Of a stretch of 7,678 nucleotides of DNA, positions 1-5,590 are shown one piece after another. Location of the stretch: positions 1 through 7,678 of the forward strand of contig CAZPKK010000047.1 of the NCBI GenBank assembly GCA_964587175.1. The letters are read 5' to 3'. The notes under the pieces were generated by a model, which did not search any database, had not been told where the DNA came from, and saw only the letters and a list, made by a program, of their open reading frames with translations. The stretch is from CALXVA01 sp964587175 (GTDB lineage Bacteria > Bacillota > Clostridia > TANB77 > CAG-508). The position numbers were made by a program, and so were the translations under genes. Every line of letters starts with the position of its first letter. Positions within the stretch are counted from its first letter, which is position 1.

Positions 1-2
1 AT

Positions 3-80
3 AAATTAATTAATGATCTTGAAAATAATAATATTTATTCTTTAGATATAATAAGTGATTTAGATTTTCCAAATGGATAA
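3..80 (+). CDS. C-terminal tail of an unidentified protein (partial, 5' end outside window)
   Basis: An open frame runs in from the window edge and stops at TAA 78-80, giving 25 residues that end in LDIISDLDFPNG. The tail is acidic and Asn/Ile-rich, as expected for coding sequence in this AT-rich genome, but no family can be recognised from so short a piece. It may itself be a remnant, since the next 880 bases are all broken frames. No hairpin with a T-tract follows the stop, so no terminator is called. Confidence 0.35.
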   Translation, partial: KLINDLENNNIYSLDIISDLDFPNG

Positions 81-108
81 ACATTATTTAATGATATGTG
101 AATGATAA

Positions 109-391
109 AAGTATGCAAAAACTGCAAAATGGGTTAGTATTAAAGAATTAAAAAATATGAGACATGCTAATAGCATAAAAGTAGCAGATGAATTGCTAAA
201 TAAGACTTTAAAAAAACAATTGAAAAATACTATGAAAAATTATTAGAAAAGAGCAATTTTTCTTTTTATGATATTATAATAGATATAGTAAGTTGTATGA
301 TGTAAAATATTAAGAAATAGTTGAGATTATGGAAAAGTTTTATTATGAAAGACCTACAATAAATAGGATGAAAGAAGTTAAAAGTCTATGA
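109..391 (+). pseudogene. Eroded unidentified gene, several frames
   Basis: Three protein-like segments follow one another in different frames. Segment one begins after the stop at 106-108 and includes KWVSIKELKNMRHANS. In the A-rich stretch 207-227 the coding sense moves to another frame, which reads KKTIEKYYEKLLEKSNF and ends at TAA 303-305. A third frame (314-391) contains EIMEKFYYERPTINRMKEV and ends at TGA 389-391. Joined by eye they would give roughly 90 residues of a lysine-rich, probably helical protein. No start codon with a Shine-Dalgarno sequence is visible, so the 5' end may be lost too. The family is not recognised. The first two segments join convincingly across the A run; adding the third is a weaker inference. 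Confidence 0.45.
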
Positions 392-403
392 AATTAATAT
401 ATT

Positions 404-409
404 GGAGGT
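404..409 (+). promoter_or_regulatory. Shine-Dalgarno sequence of a dead ORF
   Basis: GGAGGT lies 7 bases before the ATG at 417. It is a near-perfect ribosome binding site in front of the broken transposase-like frame, and marks the original start of that gene. A matching GGAGGTAAGA string occurs again at 811-820 before another dead ORF. Confidence 0.6.
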
Positions 410-416
410 AAGAATA

Positions 417-524
417 ATGACTAAATCACAAAATTTGATGCTATTGAAAACACAGATGCAATCGTAGGAATAGACATGGCAAAAAAATGTACATTTGGCA
501 GGAATAATCTTACCAAATAGGTAA
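417..524 (+). pseudogene. IS110-family transposase, N-terminal remnant
   Basis: The frame starts at ATG 417 behind a strong Shine-Dalgarno sequence and reads MTKSQ. It shifts at the A run near 431 to a frame giving AIENTDAIVGIDMAKK, then shifts again in the seven-A run 481-487 to give VHLAGIILPNR before TAA 522-524. The core VGIDxAKxxHxA matches the start of IS110-type transposases, where the Asp of GID is the first acidic residue of the RuvC-like DEDD catalytic domain. Only about 35 residues remain of a protein that is normally around 400; no later catalytic motif and no end of the element can be seen. The family call is by motif memory alone. Another protein with an actin- or RuvC-like first strand could look similar. 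Confidence 0.5.
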
Positions 525-536
525 GAAAATAAAGTA

Positions 537-779
537 ATGCACAAAATAGTAATTTGTCTCGCAGGTTAAAAATATATTTATAAATTTAATAAAATTTGTA
601 GACAATATTAAAATAATATCGAAAAATGATTGACATAGTAAATGAGAATAAGCATGGGAAAATATTGAGGAAGAATTGAATGCTTTAAATTCTGAGTAAG
701 ATTTTACGAAGAAGATATAAATGATTTTAGCATTAAAAAATATATTGAAAAATTAAAAGAAAAAATAGAAGAAAATTAA
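537..779 (+). pseudogene. Eroded gene, perhaps a small P-loop kinase/NTPase
   Basis: ATG 537 opens MHKIVICLAG and hits TAA 567-569. A neighbouring frame continues with KNIFINLIKFVDNIKIIS to TGA 631-633. A piece starting at 652 reads AWENIEEELNALNSE, and the last frame, ending at TAA 777-779, reads FYEEDINDFSIKKYIEKL and a charged helix. The opening hydrophobic strand followed by Ala-Gly resembles the first strand before a Walker A loop in nucleotide kinases, but no GxxGxGKS/T motif survives, so that idea is weak. At least three frame changes separate the pieces. The last 28 residues are a plausible authentic C-terminus. Confidence 0.35.
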
Positions 780-810
780 TTAAATCTGTGGTATAAATAT
801 GGTGATATAT

Positions 811-816
811 GGAGGT
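811..816 (+). promoter_or_regulatory. Shine-Dalgarno sequence of the deformylase remnant
   Basis: GGAGGT lies 8 bases before ATG 825. Its survival in front of a frame with a stop at codon 5 indicates recent loss of a once well-translated gene. Confidence 0.6.
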
Positions 817-824
817 AAGACAAA

Positions 825-965
825 ATGGGTAAAGTATAAAAAGTAAGAGAAGTAGGAGAAACTATCCTTGAAAAACAATGTGATGAAGTTAAGATAAAAA
901 ATATTAATAAAGATATTATAGACATCAAGGTATATTTTATTAAAGAAATTAGGAGAAGCGGATAA
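825..965 (+). pseudogene. Peptide deformylase, N-terminal remnant
   Basis: The frame reads MGKV, a TAA stop at codon 5 (837-839), then KVREVGETILEKQCDEVK, then NINKDIIDIK and a final VYFIKEIRRSG before TAA 963-965. The pattern (K)xREVGxxxLxKxCxEV followed by an Asn-rich stretch and a helix fits the N-terminus of clostridial peptide deformylases, which remove the formyl group from new proteins. A full enzyme has about 150 residues and three metal-site motifs (GxGLAAPQ, EGCLS, QExDH-type); none is present, so the catalytic part is deleted. A working copy would be expected elsewhere in the genome. The end of this frame overlaps the Sel1 gene start, and its last codons double as that gene's ribosome binding site. 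Confidence 0.5.
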
Positions 966-1576
966 TGAGTAATAATATAAAACCAATAATATTTGATTTA
1001 AACGATGTAAGAAAAAAAGCTGAAAATGGTGATAAATTTGCTTGCTATATTTTAGGAAGAAGTTATGATAGTGAAGAAAACGGAGCAGAGCAAAGTTTTG
1101 AAAAAGCAATGTACTGGTATGGAAAAGGAAAAGAGTTAGGAGATCCTCGCTCAGCCTATGGAGTTGGTGCTTGCTATTATTTTGGAGATGGAGTAGAACA
1201 AGATAAAGAAAAAGCAAAACAAATACATATAGATGCCTATGAACCACTATTAAGGCTTATAGATGAAGAAGAACAAAATCCAAGAAAACAAGCATTTTCA
1301 AAATTTTGCTTAGGAGCTTATTACTATTTTGGATTCGGAAATGTTGAAAGAGATGAAAAGAAGGCATTTCAATTAATACATGACTGTGCAATACAAGGAC
1401 ATCTTCCAGCAATTTATGATTTAGGAGCAAATTTTTATTATAACGGAGTTGGAACAGAGAAGAATTTGAAATTATCAGAGTATTATTTAAAAATGGCAGT
1501 AGATGCAGGATTACCAAGAGCAAAAACTAAGTATGAACAATATAAAAGTGAATATGAAAATGAACTAGGAAGATAG
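965..1576 (+). CDS. Sel1-like repeat protein
   Basis: This 203-residue soluble protein has no signal peptide or membrane segment. It is built of Sel1/TPR-like helical repeats: a degenerate one around residues 22-58 (AMYWYGKGKELGDPRSAYGV at its end), then units around 62-95 (YYFGDGVEQDKEKAKQ), 110-143 (YYYFGFGNVERDEKKAFQL) and 147-183 (FYYNGVGTEKNLKLSEYY). The recurring A-x-x-x-L-G / YYxGxGVxxDxxKA pattern is diagnostic. Such repeats form superhelical scaffolds for protein-protein contact; no enzymatic domain is seen, so the partner is unknown. ATG 965 is chosen because GGAG 952-955 lies 9 bases upstream. It is the first intact gene after the decayed region, and a 64-base gap separates it from the CYTH gene, which could still be cotranscribed. 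Confidence 0.85.
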   Translation: MSNNIKPIIFDLNDVRKKAENGDKFACYILGRSYDSEENGAEQSFEKAMYWYGKGKELGDPRSAYGVGACYYFGDGVEQDKEKAKQIHIDAYEPLLRLIDEEEQNPRKQAFSKFCLGAYYYFGFGNVERDEKKAFQLIHDCAIQGHLPAIYDLGANFYYNGVGTEKNLKLSEYYLKMAVDAGLPRAKTKYEQYKSEYENELGR

Positions 1577-1640
1577 TGTGTAAATATCATTATAAAATGA
1601 GATATTTGATAGAAGAGGAAATGTAAGGAGAAAATAGAAT

Positions 1641-2462
1641 ATGAGTAATATGGAATTAGAAGTAAAAATTTTAAATATTGATGAAGAAGAATTAGTAAAC
1701 AAAATAAAAAAAGCAGGAGGAAAATATATTAGTTCTTCGCAACAATATTTGCGTGTATACGATTTAACCTATATAAATCAAAGATATCATTCTAATTTAT
1801 ATGAATTAAATCATGAAAACATTGAACTAAGAAAAGATATAGCTATTTCAAAAATAAAAAATCTTTTTCAAGAAATAGACCAATTGTTAAGTGATGAAAA
1901 AATCGATTTTCTAAAAAGAAATTTTAAAGTCGATAATTTGTCAGATATATTTAGTCTGGATAAAAAACAAACACTAGATATATTAAATAGTAATCAATTA
2001 AAAGAATTTATAGACAATTATAAATCTACACCAAAGAAATGGATTAGATTAAGAAAAACCATTGAAAAAAAAGAAAATGAAGAAATAAAAGAAAAAACAA
2101 CTTTAACAATAAAACATATTTTAAAGGATAATGAATCAAATATTCAACAAATGGAAGAAACAGAGATAGAAGTAAATTCTTTTGAAGAAACAAATGAATT
2201 GCTTGAAAAAATTGGATTTTCGTATAGAAGTTATCAAGAAAAAAGGAGAGAAAAATATATTTTAAATGAGCATGAAATAGATATTGATACATGGCCTAAA
2301 TTATTACCATATATTGAAATCGAAGGAAAAGATAAAAATGATATAGAAAAAATATTAAGCGTTTTAGGTTATTCTTTCAAAGATACAATTTCATGTACTG
2401 TTGATGAAATTTATAAAAAGATTGGTTTAGATATAAACAATATGAAGGAACTTAAATTCTAG
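1641..2462 (+). CDS. CYTH-domain protein (adenylate cyclase class IV / triphosphatase family)
   Basis: The protein has 273 residues, and residues 5-9 are ELEVK, the ExExK signature of CYTH proteins. These bind organic or inorganic triphosphates in a beta-barrel tunnel with divalent metal. Further family features appear in order: WIRLRK (134-139), LTIK (155-158), ETEIEV (173-178), a basic KRR patch (201-203), IDIDTWP (213-219) and YIEIEG (224-229). Members include class IV adenylate cyclases, thiamine triphosphatases and tripolyphosphatases; the substrate cannot be told from sequence. Residues about 45-130, between QQYLRVYD and WIRLRK, form an extra mostly helical segment absent from minimal CYTH proteins. 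AAGGAG 1625-1630 lies 10 bases before ATG 1641; a second ATG at 1650 would remove most of the residues before ExExK. The protein is cytoplasmic and is probably the first gene of the run ending with MazG. Confidence 0.85.
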   Translation: MSNMELEVKILNIDEEELVNKIKKAGGKYISSSQQYLRVYDLTYINQRYHSNLYELNHENIELRKDIAISKIKNLFQEIDQLLSDEKIDFLKRNFKVDNLSDIFSLDKKQTLDILNSNQLKEFIDNYKSTPKKWIRLRKTIEKKENEEIKEKTTLTIKHILKDNESNIQQMEETEIEVNSFEETNELLEKIGFSYRSYQEKRREKYILNEHEIDIDTWPKLLPYIEIEGKDKNDIEKILSVLGYSFKDTISCTVDEIYKKIGLDINNMKELKF

Positions 2463-2521
2463 TGTGCAATAGGAATATGGTCATTATGATTATAATGCTA
2501 AGGGAGAGTGAGCAGCAATAT

Positions 2522-3337
2522 ATGATATATCTAAAAACATTTAAATTAAGTGATAGCAGAATAACAAATAATAATATATATCCATTTAATGTATTACAAC
2601 ATAAAGAGCCGGACATATTTATATTCGATAACATAACAGTATTATATGGAAATAATGGTTCTGGAAAATCGACTATATTAAATATTATTGCTCATAAATT
2701 AAATTTAAAAGGAAAAGAGAGAAGTAATCCCAAAATTGATGGAACATTAGATTATTTTGAGGATTATGCAATAAAATGTGAATATGAACTAGGAGAAAAT
2801 GAAAATGGTAGAAAACTAACTAGAATACCAGAAAAGAGCAGATATATAAAAAGTGAAGAAATTTTATATGAAATAAGGAAAGTACAGCAAGATGCAGTAT
2901 TGCGAGAAAGTATAGAAAGTAATTTGGCAAGAGAAAGAGGGACACAAAATGCAAAGGATTTTTTGCAGACAAAAGAAGGTGGAAAACAATTTGCAAGGTT
3001 TGAATTCTCACAAGATAAATATTCTAATGGAGAAACAACACTGCAAATTTTAGAAGATAATATTGAACCAGATAATTTGTATTTACTAGATGAGCCAGAG
3101 GTTTCCTTATCTCCACAAAATCAAGTACAACTTGCAGAAGAAATAAATAAAATGGCAAAATATTTGGGTGTTCAATTTATAATTGCAACACATTCTCCGT
3201 TTATGTTAAGGATTCTAAATGCTAAAATATATAATTTAGATACAAAAGATTATAAAGTTCAAAAATGGAGTGAACTTGAAAATGTAAGATATTTTTATAA
3301 TTTTTTTAAGAATAGAAAGAATGAATTTGAAAAATGA
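2522..3337 (+). CDS. COG3910-like AAA/ABC-type ATPase
   Basis: This is a 271-residue single-domain ATPase with the ABC/SMC-type fold. Walker A is GNNGSGKST (43-51), an ABC-signature-like SNGETT lies at 168-173, Walker B is LYLLDE (186-191), followed by the D-loop region SLSP, and the switch His is in ATHSPF (H224). There are no membrane segments. The architecture matches predicted ATPases of the COG3910 type, whose role is not established; related OLD/RecF-like ATPases act in DNA repair or phage defence. The frame is open back to a GTG at 2462 overlapping the CYTH stop, with AAGGA 12 bases before it, and has ATGs at 2477, 2486, 2495 and 2522. I choose 2522 because MIYLKTFKLS begins the conserved domain; the nearest GGGAG (2502-2506) is rather far away, so the start is uncertain. 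The stop overlaps the next ORF by ATGA. Confidence 0.85.
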   Translation: MIYLKTFKLSDSRITNNNIYPFNVLQHKEPDIFIFDNITVLYGNNGSGKSTILNIIAHKLNLKGKERSNPKIDGTLDYFEDYAIKCEYELGENENGRKLTRIPEKSRYIKSEEILYEIRKVQQDAVLRESIESNLARERGTQNAKDFLQTKEGGKQFARFEFSQDKYSNGETTLQILEDNIEPDNLYLLDEPEVSLSPQNQVQLAEEINKMAKYLGVQFIIATHSPFMLRILNAKIYNLDTKDYKVQKWSELENVRYFYNFFKNRKNEFEK

Positions 3338-3477
3338 AAACAAAAAAGAAGTTATTTAAAGAAGTTGAGAAAGAGATATTAAAAATTCATGATTATGAAA
3401 CTTGTGAGATTATATCTTATGACATTACAAATGGGAATGAAAAGTTTTTAAATTGGATAGAAGAAGAAACAAAATAA
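3334..3477 (+). CDS. Small 47-residue ORF coupled to the ATPase
   Basis: ATG 3334 overlaps the ATPase stop in an ATGA arrangement, and the frame stays open for 47 residues to TAA 3475-3477. It starts with MKTKKKLFKEVEKEI, which would form a basic-acidic amphipathic helix, and ends with FLNWIEEETK. It has no signal or membrane segment and no family I recognise. The overlap suggests translational coupling with the ATPase, and the MazG gene starts 23 bases after its stop, so it sits neatly inside the operon. Codon use resembles its neighbours. It could be an accessory partner of the ATPase, or the surviving start of a longer protein. Support is positional and compositional only. Confidence 0.6.
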   Translation: MKTKKKLFKEVEKEILKIHDYETCEIISYDITNGNEKFLNWIEEETK

Positions 3478-3486
3478 GAAAATGGG

Positions 3487-3492
3487 AAGGAA
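3487..3492 (+). promoter_or_regulatory. Shine-Dalgarno sequence deciding a TTG start
   Basis: AAGGAA, inside GGGAAGGAAG, ends 8 bases before TTG 3501. This supports TTG 3501 over the upstream in-frame TTG at 3453, which has no comparable site and lies inside the preceding small ORF. Confidence 0.6.
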
Positions 3493-3500
3493 GTAATAAA

Positions 3501-3878
3501 TTGAATAGTCAATTAGATTTATGGAATAAGTTAAATGAAGGAAACACATTACAAGAAGTACAGCAATATATAAAAGATGTGATAGAAATAAGAGGTTTTT
3601 CAAATCAAGAAATAGAAAAAACAATGTTATTATTATTAGAAGAAGTTGGAGAACTTGCAAAAGCAATAAGAAAGAATGCTACAAATATGGGTATTGATAA
3701 CAATAAAGCTAATCATTATGATACAATAGAAAGTGAAGTGGCAGATGTTTTTATTGTATTATGTAGTGTATGCAATAAACTGGATATTGACTTATATAAG
3801 GCTTTAAAAGATAAAGAGCAGGAAAATATAGATAGGACTTGGAAAAAAGAAATACTTATAAATAAAATTGAAAAGTAA
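3501..3878 (+). CDS. MazG-like nucleoside triphosphate pyrophosphohydrolase
   Basis: The 125-residue all-helical protein carries the MazG metal-binding signature. LLLLEEVGELAKAIRK contains E47, E48 and E51, and ESEVADVFIVL contains E79 and D82, together the EExxE...ExxD pattern that coordinates Mg2+ for hydrolysis of NTPs to NMP and pyrophosphate. One MazG domain is present, against two in E. coli MazG, so it belongs with small single-domain housecleaning or phage-type enzymes. The ~15-residue NMGIDNNKANHYD loop between the two motif helices is variable in the family. I use TTG 3501, giving MNSQLDLWNKL, because of the AAGGAA site 8 bases upstream. It follows the 47-residue ORF by 23 bases and is followed after 10 bases by a frameshifted ORF. 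The substrate is not predictable. Confidence 0.85.
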   Translation: MNSQLDLWNKLNEGNTLQEVQQYIKDVIEIRGFSNQEIEKTMLLLLEEVGELAKAIRKNATNMGIDNNKANHYDTIESEVADVFIVLCSVCNKLDIDLYKALKDKEQENIDRTWKKEILINKIEK

Positions 3879-3888
3879 AGAGGAAAAA

Positions 3889-4114
3889 ATGAAGTTTGAT
3901 TTAATAAAAGTTGAAGAAAAAGATAAAAAATTTAATGCAGTTATATACATATGAACTTAGCTTTTTTGAGGATGAAACAGCAACATTTACAATGCTAGAT
4001 TCTGGATTATATGTAATGAATATAACAGATTGTAAAATAGTAATTTGTCGAGAAAGTTATTTTACTCAAACATTAGTTGATATAATAATGCCCCACTCAA
4101 CCAATGGTATGTAG
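3889..4114 (+). pseudogene. Frameshifted small ORF of unknown function
   Basis: ATG 3889, with GAGG 5 bases upstream and 10 bases after the MazG stop, opens MKFDLIKVEEKDKKFNAVIY before TGA 3952-3954. The neighbouring frame takes over around 3941-3952 and reads YTYELSFFEDETATF, then LDSGLYVMNITDC, KIVICRESYFTQ and a final MPHSTNGM to TAG 4112-4114. Joined, it would be about 75 residues, probably a small beta-rich protein. The second frame alone could start at ATG 3935, but that has no ribosome binding site, so one broken gene is the better reading. The family is not recognised. A single indel would restore it, so a sequencing error is possible. Confidence 0.45.
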
Positions 4115-4147
4115 ACTTTTGGGTAATAATCTTCTACACTTAAAATG

Positions 4148-4155
4148 AAGGAGGT
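4148..4155 (+). promoter_or_regulatory. Strong Shine-Dalgarno sequence of the XRE regulator
   Basis: AAGGAGGT lies 9 bases before ATG 4165, the best match to the anti-Shine-Dalgarno sequence in the window. It fixes the start of the regulator gene. Confidence 0.75.
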
Positions 4156-4164
4156 AAAATAAGT

Positions 4165-4767
4165 ATGAATCAGATTAAAATTGGAAAATTTATAGCCGAA
4201 TGCAGAAAAAAGAATAATTTAACACAAATGCAATTAGCAGAAAAATTAAATATTACTGATAGAGCTATTTCAAAATGGGAAAATGGAAAAGCAATGCCTG
4301 ATTCATCAATTATGCTTGATTTATGTAATGAACTAAAAATAAGTGTAAATGAGTTATTAAGTGGGGAGATGATTGAAATGAAAGAGTACAATAACAAATC
4401 AGAAGAACTTTTATTAAAAATGACACAAGAAAAAGAAAAAAGCGATAAAGAGTTATTAAATATGGAAATATTTATTGGAACACTAGTGTCAATTATTTTA
4501 ATCTCTTGTGTTTTTGTTGCTTTATTTGTTAATATGTCAGATTGGTTAAGAATGGCAATAATTATTATAGGGTTAATTCCATTCATTATAGGTGTTGGAT
4601 ATGCAGTTAAAATAGAACAAATTGCAGGCTATTATGAATGTGATAATTGTCATTATAAATATGTTCCAGCCTATAAAAGTGTTTTAATGTCTATTCACAA
4701 AGGTAGAACAAGAAAAATGATATGTCCTAAATGTGGTAAAAAGATTTGGCATAAAAAGAAACTTTAA
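4165..4767 (+). CDS. Membrane-bound XRE-family regulator with C-terminal zinc ribbon
   Basis: This 200-residue protein has three parts. Residues 5-62 are a Cro/C1-type helix-turn-helix (LTQMQLAEKLNITDRAISKW, then PDSSIMLDLCNELKISVNEL), a DNA-binding fold. Residues 70-100 form a charged helical linker. Residues about 102-123 and 128-149 are two hydrophobic membrane helices separated by NMSDWLRM. The tail carries CDNC (159-162) and CPKC (187-190), a four-Cys zinc ribbon followed by a Lys-rich end. With two helices, both the HTH and the ribbon face the cytoplasm. This HTH-membrane-ribbon layout is seen in clostridial regulators, generally without a known signal. It follows the frameshifted ORF by 50 bases, and whether it has its own promoter is unclear. 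Neighbouring genes are its most natural candidate targets, but that is inference. Confidence 0.85.
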   Translation: MNQIKIGKFIAECRKKNNLTQMQLAEKLNITDRAISKWENGKAMPDSSIMLDLCNELKISVNELLSGEMIEMKEYNNKSEELLLKMTQEKEKSDKELLNMEIFIGTLVSIILISCVFVALFVNMSDWLRMAIIIIGLIPFIIGVGYAVKIEQIAGYYECDNCHYKYVPAYKSVLMSIHKGRTRKMICPKCGKKIWHKKKL

Positions 4768-4783
4768 AAAATTAATCTATTTA

Positions 4784-4792
4784 TGGTAATAT
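4784..4792 (+). promoter_or_regulatory. Possible extended -10 promoter for the broken gene at 4823
   Basis: TGGTAATAT matches the extended -10 form TGnTAATAT. The region about 17 bases upstream (TTTAAA, 4763-4768) is only a poor -35 match and overlaps the end of the preceding gene. The AT-richness makes chance matches common, so this is tentative. Confidence 0.25.
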
Positions 4793-4822
4793 TTAAAACA
4801 GAAAATATAGGAGAGATTGTTT

Positions 4823-5582
4823 ATGGAAGATTTAGATATAAAATAGAAAGCAATTTACAAAATCTTTCAAAAACAATATTAAAATTTTTTTAGTGACACG
4901 CTGCGAAAACATAAAATAGGAGATAAAATAGAAGTATTTTGGGATTCTATGACTGAGCTAAATAGTGGAAATGATACTCGTTTTGGTAGTTCAATAACAA
5001 TTGATATTATAGATTGTAAAGAGAAAATAAAAGTTTATTACACAAGATGCATTTACCTTAGAGTCAATAAAGAGAATATATAATAATTTAACAATATTGA
5101 AAAACGAAAAAGGAGAGCAAGAGCTTGGTTTCAAGAATATAGATGTGGCAGAAGAGTATGTTTCAAGAGCTAGCAAAATGTGGCATTTGTTTTCTGGATG
5201 TAATGAAAATAATATAGTAATGCAGTTTTGGACTGACATATTAAAAGCAATGGTAAAAGGGAATTTTATAACAGAACAAAATTTATATAAATACTCTGAA
5301 CAAGAAATAGTTAAAAAAATAGAAAAATGTCCAAATAGAGAAATTCAAAAAGCCTTTGTGACATTTAAAAATACAGAGAAAATTGGAAGAAGTGAAGAAG
5401 AATTAGAAGATAAATATTGCATTTCAATAAAAGCGAAAAAGAGATATACTAATCCAATAGTTTTAATAGATGGAAAAGTAAAAAGAATAGATATTGCTTC
5501 TGAAAAAGGAAGAAAAATAATTGAAGAAATAAAAAATTATAAAGATTCAAAATATGCTTATTTGAATATGCCGAAAATATAA
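4823..5582 (+). pseudogene. Multiply frameshifted gene of unknown function
   Basis: ATG 4823 has AGGAG (4809-4813) 9 bases upstream and opens MEDLDIK before TAG 4844-4846. Protein-like sense then changes frame three times: IESNLQNLSKTILKFF (from 4845), a shift in the T run 4885-4891 to SDTLRKHKIGDKIEVFW and FGSSITIDIIDCKEK (to about 5039), then a shift near 5036-5042 to TQDAFTLESIKRIYNN, which is open to TAA 5580-5582. The last frame alone gives 161 residues from TTG 5097. Joined, about 250 residues result. The C-terminal part (KYCISIKAKKRYTNPIVL, then a helix and YAYLNM) reminds me of the ends of some HD-type phosphohydrolases, but no HD motif is visible and I do not assign a family. The 161-residue piece might still be expressed, yet it lacks a ribosome binding site at its TTG. 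Confidence 0.55.
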
Positions 5583-5590
5583 GAAGGTGA

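Noticed and set aside
543..558. 16-base string AAAATAGTAATTTGTC that recurs at 4034-4049
   Set aside because: It is low-complexity coding sense for K-I-V-I-C in two unrelated remnants; flanks do not match, so it is not treated as a repeat.
630..635. Perfect -35 box TTGACA
   Set aside because: No -10-like hexamer is found 16-19 bases downstream (the sequence there is around CATGGGAA), and it lies within an eroded coding frame.
1..964. Alternative genetic code (TGA as Trp) as an explanation for the broken frames
   Set aside because: TAA and TAG also interrupt the frames, the pieces lie in different frames, and TGA is a normal stop for the ATPase at 3335-3337.
780..1247. Minus-strand open frame of 155 codons, and other minus-strand frames (for example 4170-4586)
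   Set aside because: They are Leu/Phe/Tyr-rich mirror images of A-rich coding sequence, lack ribosome binding sites, and overlap well-supported + strand genes or remnants.
1582..1607. Hairpin AAATATC ... GATATTT between the Sel1 and CYTH genes
   Set aside because: The 7-bp stem is almost all A-T and no T-tract follows, so it is not a credible terminator.
4081..4086. Perfect TATAAT -10 box ahead of the XRE regulator
   Set aside because: The -35 region 17 bases upstream is TATTTT, a poor match, and the box lies in the coding sense of the frameshifted ORF; such strings are frequent by chance in this AT-rich DNA.
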